Both the position numbers and the translations under genes were made by a program. Of a stretch of 34,975 bases of DNA, positions 15,308 to 22,105 are shown piece after piece. Every line of letters starts with the position of its first letter. The first letter of the stretch is position 1. The stretch comes from Microcaldota archaeon (GTDB taxonomy: Archaea > Micrarchaeota > Micrarchaeia > Burarchaeales > Fermentimicrarchaeaceae): assembly GCA_013425405.1 (NCBI GenBank), contig JACCLF010000029.1:1-34975 (forward strand), read 5' to 3'. The notes beneath the pieces are model-generated. The model was given only the letters and a program-made list of their open reading frames with translations. It was not told where the DNA came from and searched no databases.

Positions 15308-17032
15308 ATGCTTGAGACGAGGATAGATTTGCTGATGGAGCAGGTGGAGAGGAAGAAAACTGTTTCTCTTGATGAGCTTGCAGGAAAGCTGAAATGGGAT
15401 GCTGCAGGAGTTGAGAGAGTATGCAAGATACTTGAGAAGAAAGGTGTTGTGGAGTTGAGGTACCCGCTCAGCATAATGGAGAAGCCATCAGTAATCCTAA
15501 AGAAACCTCTTGAGCATGTGAGCAAACCTTCAAGGTCTCCTGGCGAGGTGCTGGAATCCTACAAAATTGTTTCGGACAACGTTCCTGGGGAAGTTAAAAT
15601 TTACAGGAAGAAAGGCGAGCAGAAGGCAAGCTATTACCTCTCCCCCCCGGAGATAGCTCCCTACACGCGCCTGCTCGTGGACAGCACAAAGGATGAGATG
15701 GGCAAGCTGGTCACAGTCAACATAGATGAGATAATGGACAGCGCAAAAAGCGCTGAGGTCAAGACTAAGTTCTGCGAGGTTGGAGGAAAGAGGGTCAGAG
15801 AGGTCCTTCCGGATCTCTGCGAGAGCGATGTGGATACTCTCGCGGGTATACTGCTGCACGAAACATACGGGCTTGGGGAGCTGGAGCTGCTTATGTCAGA
15901 CGACAACCTTGAGGAGGTTGCAGTCAACAATGCTCATGTCCCAATTGCCGTGTACCACAAGAAATACGGGTGGATGGAAACCAACATGAGAATGAAGAGC
16001 GAGGAGGAGATATTAAACTATGCAATGCAGATTGGCAGGAAAGCTGGGAGGCAGATAAGCCTTCTGAACCCCATACTTGATGCCCACCTTGCTTCTGGGG
16101 ACAGGGTGTACGCGAGCCTTTCACCGATTTCGACAATGGGGAATACGATAACCATAAGAAGGTTTGCCAGAAATCCCTGGACGATTACTGACTTCATGGG
16201 CGACAGGCTAAAAACAATATCAACTGAGATGGCTGCCTTTCTCTGGCAGGCAATCCATTATGAGATGAACGTGCTGGTTGCCGGCGGAACCGCTTCAGGA
16301 AAAACAAGCATGCTCAACACTCTCTGCTCTTTCATGCCGTCGCACCAGAGAATTGTTACAATTGAGGATACTAAGGAGCTCTCCCTGCCTTCATTCATAT
16401 GGAACTGGGTGCCGATGCTCACGAGGCTCCCTAATCCAGAGGGGCTTGGGGAAGTCAGTATGTTGAATCTGATGCTTGCTTCATTGAGGATGAGGCCGGA
16501 CAGGATAATTGTGGGGGAGATAAGGAGGAGGAATGAGGCCGAGGTGCTGTTTGAGGCAATGCACACGGGCCACGCAGTATGTTCGACAATGCACGCAGAT
16601 ACTTCGTCCCAGGTGCTCAGGAGGCTTATTGAACCCCCGATTGAGATACCCATGGTTGAACTTGAGTCTCTGCAGCTCATAGTAGTACAGTACAGGGACA
16701 GAAGGAGCAACATAAGGAGGACTCTTGAGATAACAGAAATAGTTCCGGGGATTGGTGGAGAGAAGCTCAGCGTGAATCACTTGTACAACTGGAGGCCAAG
16801 AGGGGATGTTTTTGAGAAAGTCAACGAGCCAGTGAGAATTTACGAGGATCTCAACCTACATACTGGCATGACTCAGAAGGAGATAGTTGAGGATTTGGAT
16901 GAAAGGAAGGAGATACTGGCGTGGATGGTGAAGAATAATGTTAATACTGTTGACAAGGTTGGGGAGGTCATGCAGGAATACTACAACAACCCTCAGGAGT
17001 TCATCAGCAAAAATAAAATAAAAACAAGGTGA
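15308..17032 (+). CDS. Type II/IV secretion system ATPase (PilB/TadA/ArlI family)
   Basis: This 574-aa hexameric ATPase drives pilus or secretion-system assembly at the cytoplasmic membrane. An N-terminal winged-helix segment (VSLDELAGKLKWDAAGVERV) and a linker precede the core. Walker A is GGTASGKTS at about 325-333, the Asp box is TIEDTKEL, Walker B is DRIIVGEIRRRNEAEVLFEA, and the His box is MHTGHAVCSTMHADT. The ATG at 15308 is favoured by AAGGTGG upstream; a GTG at 15299 is in frame. It is followed by two T2SSF genes, the order seen in archaeal Tad-like and archaellum-like loci. Confidence 0.93.
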   Translation: MLETRIDLLMEQVERKKTVSLDELAGKLKWDAAGVERVCKILEKKGVVELRYPLSIMEKPSVILKKPLEHVSKPSRSPGEVLESYKIVSDNVPGEVKIYRKKGEQKASYYLSPPEIAPYTRLLVDSTKDEMGKLVTVNIDEIMDSAKSAEVKTKFCEVGGKRVREVLPDLCESDVDTLAGILLHETYGLGELELLMSDDNLEEVAVNNAHVPIAVYHKKYGWMETNMRMKSEEEILNYAMQIGRKAGRQISLLNPILDAHLASGDRVYASLSPISTMGNTITIRRFARNPWTITDFMGDRLKTISTEMAAFLWQAIHYEMNVLVAGGTASGKTSMLNTLCSFMPSHQRIVTIEDTKELSLPSFIWNWVPMLTRLPNPEGLGEVSMLNLMLASLRMRPDRIIVGEIRRRNEAEVLFEAMHTGHAVCSTMHADTSSQVLRRLIEPPIEIPMVELESLQLIVVQYRDRRSNIRRTLEITEIVPGIGGEKLSVNHLYNWRPRGDVFEKVNEPVRIYEDLNLHTGMTQKEIVEDLDERKEILAWMVKNNVNTVDKVGEVMQEYYNNPQEFISKNKIKTR

Positions 17033-17053
17033 TGCGCCACGAGAATCCCATTC

Positions 17054-17917
17054 ATGTTTTTCTCAGTTGAGCAGGCCTCAAGGATAAACAGGAGGTTTAT
17101 AGGAATGGGCAATCTGCTCGTCAGGTTTTACCCCAGTCTGAAGTATGACCTGAGGAGCGCCGGAATTGATGCGGACACTGGAGCCTATGCCGTGGCGGCC
17201 CTCATATCCGCTCTTATCTGGGGAGCCTTAATGTATGGGTTCTCCTATTTTGCCCTGCGGACAAGGGGAGTTGACAACGCAGGGATAGTCTCTCTTGGCC
17301 CGGGTCTGTTTATAGCGGTCGTCATACTTCTAGTGCAGTTTGTCTACCCCCGCATCATTGGCAGAACTGTTGCAGATAAGGTTGACAGGGAGCTCATATT
17401 CGCGCTGAAGGACATGTACATACAGATAAACTCCGGGATATCGCTTTTCGACGCAATGTGCAACATATCAAAATCCGACTACGGCCACGTATCTGATGAG
17501 TTTGAGCTCGCCGTGAGGGAGATAACTGCTGGAGAATCGGAGGAGAAGGCCCTGGAGAGGCTTGCAATGAAGACAAAGTCAGATTGTTTCAAGAAAGCGC
17601 TCTGGCAGCTCATCACGGCAATGCGCTCGGGCTCGAGCACTGCAGGCGCGCTGAGGAGCGTGATAGACGTCCTCATAGGCTACCAGCACAGGATGATAAA
17701 GAACTACGCCTCTGAACTGAACTTCTGGATTCTCATGTTCATGCTTGTTGCGGCAACAATTCCGACGCTGGGAATAACGCTCTCCGTGGTGCTTTCAACT
17801 TTCGGGAGGACCGGGATAACTCCGCTCCTCTTTGTTGAGTTCGTGGTGGCATCCTTCGTGGTGCAGGCTGTGATGATAGGCTTCCTCAGGAGCAGGAGGC
17901 CAGAGGTGTACGTATGA
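17054..17917 (+). CDS. T2SSF-domain pilus platform protein (TadB/ArlJ-like), first of pair
   Basis: The 287-aa polytopic membrane protein has two helices near residues 47-67 and 82-102. The T2SSF domain follows (RELIFALKDMYIQINSGISL to GSSTAGALRSVIDVLIG), then two C-terminal helices (WILMFMLVAATIPTLGITLS and FVEFVVASFVVQAVMIGFL). It would form the inner-membrane platform that the ATPase turns or pushes. The start follows the ATPase gene by 21 bp, and the gene overlaps its partner by 4 bp (ATGA). No better start exists upstream in frame. Confidence 0.9.
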   Translation: MFFSVEQASRINRRFIGMGNLLVRFYPSLKYDLRSAGIDADTGAYAVAALISALIWGALMYGFSYFALRTRGVDNAGIVSLGPGLFIAVVILLVQFVYPRIIGRTVADKVDRELIFALKDMYIQINSGISLFDAMCNISKSDYGHVSDEFELAVREITAGESEEKALERLAMKTKSDCFKKALWQLITAMRSGSSTAGALRSVIDVLIGYQHRMIKNYASELNFWILMFMLVAATIPTLGITLSVVLSTFGRTGITPLLFVEFVVASFVVQAVMIGFLRSRRPEVYV

Positions 17918-18954
17918 CAGGGAGGAGCAGGAGCATAACTGATATCACCGCAAAGGCATTCTCGACAATGGCGCCAAGGGGTTATAAGAGAAATATAGCG
18001 GTCCTCATGAACTATGCAGGGGTTGACGAGGATGTGGATATCTGGCTTGGCGAGAGGATGTTTCTCGCAGTCCTGCTGGCCGTCATGGGCTCGTTTATAC
18101 CGCGCACCCTGCAATCCTATGGAATTGCCTTTGTAGATTACACGCCAAGCCTGCTAGCATTATTCGCAGTAATCTCGGTGCTTGCAATATTTATGCTGGC
18201 AATTCTTCTGTTCTATTCGCATCTTTACTACGTTATTGATGAAAGAAGGAAGAGAGTGGAGGCGATACTGCCGGACTTCCTGCTTCTCATAGCTGCAAAT
18301 CTTAGGGCGGGAATGACGCCCATATCGGCGTTTGTTGAGTCCTCAATGCCCGAGTTTGGCCCCCTTGAGGAGGAGGTGAGGATAGTGGCATCCCGCTCCA
18401 TGGGGACTGAGTCTTTTATAACAGTTTTCGGGAGGCTCACCGAGAGGATAGACTCAAAGGTTCTCAAGAGGGTCGTTGGGCTTTTCACCACTGGCATGGT
18501 CTCAGGAGGGCACCTGGCCAGGCTTCTTGAAACAAGCGCCATTGACATACGGGAGACACAGGAGCTGAAGCAGGAGCTTTCAGCCAGCACAAGGATGTAC
18601 GTTATATTCGTCCTTTTCATTATACTCGTGGGGATACCGCTGCTGCTCTCTATATCAATTCAGTTCCTTGTCAAGCTCACAACCCTTAAATCGCAGATAA
18701 CCACAGCCTCGCTTGGCGAGTTCAACAGTTCCCTGTTCTCAGTTGAAGGCTCTCTCGAGCCGGAATTCGTTGAGAAGATGACCTACGTGATGCTTATAGG
18801 GACAACGTTCTTCGTGAGCATTCTCATAGGTGTGATAAACGAGGGGAAGATTTTTTACGGCCTGCGCTATTTCCTGCCCCTTGGGGCAATAGCATTGGTG
18901 GATTTTGTAGTATGCAAGAGCATTGTTGAGGGAATTCTTTTATCGCTTGCATGA
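17914..18954 (+). CDS. T2SSF-domain pilus platform protein (TadC/ArlJ-like), second of pair
   Basis: The 346-aa protein has helices near 50-67, 77-108, 225-250, 289-308 and 315-340. The T2SSF core lies between (EAILPDFLLLIAANLRAGMT to GGHLARLLETSAIDIRETQE). Having two separate half-size platform proteins rather than one long ArlJ-like protein resembles the TadB/TadC arrangement. The ATG overlaps the previous stop as ATGA, so the two are translated together. This is the last clear structural gene of the pilus locus. Confidence 0.9.
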   Translation: MTGRSRSITDITAKAFSTMAPRGYKRNIAVLMNYAGVDEDVDIWLGERMFLAVLLAVMGSFIPRTLQSYGIAFVDYTPSLLALFAVISVLAIFMLAILLFYSHLYYVIDERRKRVEAILPDFLLLIAANLRAGMTPISAFVESSMPEFGPLEEEVRIVASRSMGTESFITVFGRLTERIDSKVLKRVVGLFTTGMVSGGHLARLLETSAIDIRETQELKQELSASTRMYVIFVLFIILVGIPLLLSISIQFLVKLTTLKSQITTASLGEFNSSLFSVEGSLEPEFVEKMTYVMLIGTTFFVSILIGVINEGKIFYGLRYFLPLGAIALVDFVVCKSIVEGILLSLA

Positions 18955-18990
18955 GAAGATATTTAAATTAAGGAAACTGAAGGTATATCC

Positions 18991-19563
18991 ATGGCACAAA
19001 AGTCTGAAAAGGAGATTGAGCAGAAGATTTGTGAACTTCCCACTGAGTTCATAGCCTTGATTATATCATCTTCTGATATATATGCAATTGCGCAGGAGAT
19101 TGTGCTCAAGGTTCTGATTGGCAAGAAGGGCATGAACGGGGCGTATGTGACTTTCAACAGGCCGTACAGCACATTGAAAGCATCCATAGAAAAAATGGGT
19201 TTGGACGTATCAAAGATGTTTTTCATAGACCTTATAACTGAGAGTGCAGGCGGCACGGTACAGAGAAGCGCTGGGGACAGGTGCTTCTATGTAAGCTCCC
19301 CAAAGAACCTTACTGAATTGTCCATACTCATGGAGCAGGCTATGCTGCGCCTGCCGAGCGATAAGAGGTTCGTCTTCATAGACTCAATAAGCACAATGCT
19401 TATCTACAACGACTCGGACACGGTTCTGAGGTTCATACACGCTCTTACCGGGAAGATGAGGCTGCTTGGCATAACCGGAATAATATTCCTGCTTGAGAAG
19501 GAGAGCGATGAGAAGTTCAAGGCGCAGGTCGCCCAGTTCTGCGACAGGGTAATAACAATCTGA
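18991..19563 (+). CDS. KaiC-fold protein lacking Walker A (DUF835-like)
   Basis: The 190-aa soluble protein has the strand order of RecA/KaiC-like ATPases: AYVTFNRPYSTLKASIEKMG, MFFIDLITESAGG, a Walker B-like strand FVFIDSISTMLIYND, and GIIFLLEKESDE. There is no GxxxxGK[ST] motif, so ATP binding is doubtful. It resembles DUF835-type proteins. GATATTTAAATTAAG is centred about 26 nt before the ATG, so it has its own probably leaderless promoter. Its place right after the platform genes suggests a regulatory partner of the pilus KaiC-like ATPase, which is inference. Confidence 0.7.
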   Translation: MAQKSEKEIEQKICELPTEFIALIISSSDIYAIAQEIVLKVLIGKKGMNGAYVTFNRPYSTLKASIEKMGLDVSKMFFIDLITESAGGTVQRSAGDRCFYVSSPKNLTELSILMEQAMLRLPSDKRFVFIDSISTMLIYNDSDTVLRFIHALTGKMRLLGITGIIFLLEKESDEKFKAQVAQFCDRVITI

Positions 19564-19576
19564 TTAAGGTGATGGT

Positions 19577-19903
19577 TTGCTTGAAGTTAAAGATGATGGC
19601 GAGTTGAAGAAGTTGCTGGCTTCCAACAAAAAGCTGCTTGCGCTTTTCTTCGCCAGCTGGTGCCCCTACGCTAGGGCTTTCAGGCCTATTTTTGAGGGGG
19701 AGGCTGGGAAGGTGGAAGGTTGCAGATGCGCAATTGCCGTTGTTGACGAGGATGAAAACCCTCTTTGGGACATGTGCGCTGTTGAGCGCGTTCCGACTGT
19801 GATCTATTTCAAAGACGGAAAAATTTCGAAGAAACTTGTTGAAACTCCGGGAGTTGGGCTGAACAGGAAGGAGCTGCTGGATTTTCTGAAACTGCTCGGA
19901 TAG
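19577..19903 (+). CDS. Thioredoxin-fold protein with monothiol WCPYA motif
   Basis: The 108-aa protein has the thioredoxin pattern: KKLLALFFASWCPYARAF, a central acidic strand IAVVDEDENPLWDMCAVERV, the cis-Pro signature VPTVIYFKDGK and a C-terminal helix. The active site is WCPYA, so the second Cys of CxxC is replaced by Ala. A classical dithiol oxidoreductase cycle is not possible; glutaredoxin-like monothiol chemistry, a chaperone or a binding role are options. The TTG start at 19577 is preceded by AAGGTGAT; no ATG is available in frame. Confidence 0.82.
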   Translation: MLEVKDDGELKKLLASNKKLLALFFASWCPYARAFRPIFEGEAGKVEGCRCAIAVVDEDENPLWDMCAVERVPTVIYFKDGKISKKLVETPGVGLNRKELLDFLKLLG

Positions 19904-19904
19904 C

Positions 19905-20432
19905 TCATATAAGTTTTAGCGCTGTTTCCTCTTTTATTTCGTCTATTGATACCATGGTCACTGTTTTGCTTATTCCCTGGATTGTCCTTATCCTCTCGTT
20001 CACAAATTTCCCAAGTTGGTGTACATTCTCGCATTTCACTTTTATTAGGAGATCCCACTCTCCGCTGAGGGTGTGCGTCTCAAGGACATAAGGCAGCGAG
20101 GCGACTTTCTCCCCTATATTCCTCTGGAAGGTTCTCTCTCCTTTTATGTACTCCGTGCATGCCATTATGAATGCGGTAACTCCGAAGCCTAGCTTTTTCT
20201 CATCAAGCACGGCCCTGTAGTTTTTTATAAGTCTCATATTCTCGAATCTCTTGATTTTCTCGTGGACCGTGGACATGGGGATGCCCACTTCCTTTGCAAT
20301 TTCCTTGAGACTCTTTTTGCAGTCTTTCTGGAGTATTTCCAGGAGCAGCATGTCCTCCTCGTTTGTCGGGATTTTTTCCAAAACAATCACCTCATTCCGC
20401 AAATTTTTCAATATTTTTTCGAACAAATTCAT
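19905..20432 (-). CDS. Lrp/AsnC-family transcriptional regulator
   Basis: The 175-aa protein has an N-terminal helix-turn-helix (EEDMLLLEILQKDCKKSLKE, then IAKEVGIPMSTVHEKIKRFE) and a C-terminal RAM/AsnC ligand-binding domain (TAFIMACTEYI, VLETHTLSGEWDLLIKVKCE, IRTIQGISKTVTMVSIDEIK). The start at 20432 lies about 28 nt from CTTTATTAAG, consistent with a leaderless mRNA. It carries about 25 residues before the usual family start. The intergenic region shared with the divergent 47-aa gene contains a repeated TATAAATATT and is a likely site of autoregulation. The ligand and target genes are unknown. Confidence 0.92.
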   Translation of the reverse strand: MNLFEKILKNLRNEVIVLEKIPTNEEDMLLLEILQKDCKKSLKEIAKEVGIPMSTVHEKIKRFENMRLIKNYRAVLDEKKLGFGVTAFIMACTEYIKGERTFQRNIGEKVASLPYVLETHTLSGEWDLLIKVKCENVHQLGKFVNERIRTIQGISKTVTMVSIDEIKEETALKLI

Positions 20433-20468
20433 TATTTATGGAAAATTTACGTATTTTCTTAATAAAGT

Positions 20469-20493
20469 TATAAATATTACCAGTATAAATATT
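20469..20493. promoter_or_regulatory. Duplicated TATAAATATT in divergent Lrp/47-aa gene promoter region
   Basis: TATAAATATT occurs at 20469-20478 and again at 20484-20493, on the same strand, 15 bp apart. The first fits as TATA box for a transcript that would include the GGAGG at 20501-20505. The second could be an alternative TATA box or a regulator site. Confidence 0.45.
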
Positions 20494-20513
20494 TATGCAT
20501 GGAGGGAGTGAAT

Positions 20514-20657
20514 GTGAGAAAAAAAACTGCAGGTGGTGAGTTTATAAGAGGTCTGCTAGAGAGGCTTAACACAGAAGCGGACAGCAGTAGCTTTCACACC
20601 TCAGCTTTTACACATGCCTTTGAGGGAATCAAGGCAAGGTTCAGGGAGTTGAAGTGA
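20514..20657 (+). CDS. Small 47-aa protein, unknown
   Basis: GTG at 20514 is preceded by GGAGG (20501-20505) with 8-nt spacing and by AT-rich promoter sequence. The frame reads MRKKTAGGEFIRGLLERLN and ends FEGIKARFRELK, a charged, probably helical peptide without membrane segment or Cys. An in-frame GTG two codons upstream is closer to the ribosome site and less likely. It is divergent from the Lrp-type gene and may be its target. No homologue is recognised, and the call rests on promoter, ribosome site and an uninterrupted frame. Confidence 0.5.
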   Translation: MRKKTAGGEFIRGLLERLNTEADSSSFHTSAFTHAFEGIKARFRELK

Positions 20658-20733
20658 AACCGAGTAAAACTAGCAGATGATGGAGAAGAGATTTAGGTAG
20701 CTTGTCTCTTGTTCTTTTCAGTGTAGTTTCTCT

Positions 20734-22008
20734 CTAAGGAGTCCACTCCGGTGGCTTGTAGGTTCGGCAGATAATGCTCAGAGCTATTTCCAGGTCATGC
20801 TTGTGTTTTCTCCAGAGATCCTTGTGGTCTTCCTTTTGATCTCTGAGGTCATCCCAGCTATCGTAGGATTGCAGAAGAGCCCTCGCTGCTTTCAGGTCAA
20901 CTTCGCTTCCGCGCGCCGGTCGGTCATAAGTTTCGTGTATAACCTCTTTTACTGCCTTCATAATCCTGCGAGTGCGGTCAATTCCCAGCTTGCATGTCAG
21001 CTCGAGTAGAATGGGTCTGGCGTCCTCAATATCCATGCTTATCTCCCTGCTCAGGTTTTCCGCATCTGTCTCAATTTCCTTTATAAAATCAAGGCTCCGG
21101 TCGTTAAAATCCCTCTTGGCGGTAGCTCCACCCAGATGGGGTATAACCTCAATTGCCCTGCTGGAGAGAACCCCCTCCTTGTAGAAGTTTGCTATACCTT
21201 GGGTAACTGCCGCATACCCTTCTCGGGGCGTGCCCGCAGAGGCCAGTCCCGTTGCGACATTTGCAGCGTAGTCTGCTCCAACCCCTTTTTCTTTCAGGAA
21301 TTTTACATCATCCAACAGCTTATCTGCGGGGGTTTTCCCAATGTCCTTGGTGTAACTGGCAATTGTCCTGTCACTCACTCCTTTCTGCTTCAATTTCGAT
21401 ATGTTGCTGAATAACCCATCTTCTCCGGCAATTTCTTTAGCAAGTCCTCTGTGCATTTTCTCAATTTCTCTGGAAATTTCTTTAGCAAGTCTTCTGCGCA
21501 TTTCCTCAATGGAACTGGTATGGTCGCGCACTTCCTCCTTAGCTTCCTCTTTAGCTTCCTCCTCCTTCAATTTTGATATTTTTCTCAATAACTTATCTTC
21601 TCTGGCAACTCTGTCGAGTACAACGGCAAAGGCAACCTTAGGCGAAGGCGCATCTTTTTCTCTCTTTGTAAGCTTCTCAGTCTCACGATGCAGCTTTTTT
21701 AATGTTTTTAAGAATTCATGTTCATCCAGCTCTGAGAGCAGTTTAATGGCTTCGGGGGACCACTGGCAGAGATCGGCAGCCATATTCATAGCGGGGAACC
21801 TCACATTTTCTTTTAAACTACGCAGCTTGTTGCGCACATTTGATTCCTGCTCGGTAAGATTTCCCTGCAGAGCGGGAATAGCTCTCACCCTGCTCAGCAC
21901 GCTCTCCTCCTCTCTTTCAGCAGATTTGCCGAACAGGTGTCTGAGTCTATTCTTGAGGGACTCCTCCTTCTCCCCTGCCTTTTCCTTTGGTTTCTCCAAA
22001 ACCTTCAT
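20734..22008 (-). CDS. Unknown helical protein with LCQWSPEA motif (424 aa)
   Basis: No known family is recognised. The protein is almost wholly helical: a charged N-terminus, the motif AADLCQWSPEAIKLLSEL near residues 77-94, a coiled-coil segment rich in Lys/Glu (about 115-205), then repeats of about 35 residues marked KLKQKGVSDRT, KFLKEKGVGADYA and NFYKEGVLSSRA, and a helical C-terminal domain. A 45-bp tandem duplication lies inside the coiled coil. The same motif and repeat type occur in the next gene upstream, so the two are related. GGTTTAAATAC centred near 22074 is a plausible TATA box, giving a leader of about 40 nt. No signal peptide. Confidence 0.75.
   Translation of the reverse strand: MKVLEKPKEKAGEKEESLKNRLRHLFGKSAEREEESVLSRVRAIPALQGNLTEQESNVRNKLRSLKENVRFPAMNMAADLCQWSPEAIKLLSELDEHEFLKTLKKLHRETEKLTKREKDAPSPKVAFAVVLDRVAREDKLLRKISKLKEEEAKEEAKEEVRDHTSSIEEMRRRLAKEISREIEKMHRGLAKEIAGEDGLFSNISKLKQKGVSDRTIASYTKDIGKTPADKLLDDVKFLKEKGVGADYAANVATGLASAGTPREGYAAVTQGIANFYKEGVLSSRAIEVIPHLGGATAKRDFNDRSLDFIKEIETDAENLSREISMDIEDARPILLELTCKLGIDRTRRIMKAVKEVIHETYDRPARGSEVDLKAARALLQSYDSWDDLRDQKEDHKDLWRKHKHDLEIALSIICRTYKPPEWTP
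21430..21510 (-). repeat. 45-bp-period tandem duplication inside the 424-aa gene
   Basis: Two 36-bp segments, 21430-21465 and 21475-21510, differ at only three positions and are spaced by 45 bp (15 codons). They encode RRLAKEIS and RGLAKEIA units. At protein level a wider duplication is visible: AREDKLLRKISKLK and AGEDGLFSNISKLK flank the same region, indicating coiled-coil growth by duplication. Confidence 0.7.
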
Positions 22009-22105
22009 ACAACCAACTCGTGCGTTACCTGTGAGGCAGACACCTTGTTAAAATTATGGAATTTTTTGTATTTAAACCTGCTTGGAAGATGAAAGATGCG
22101 CTCAT

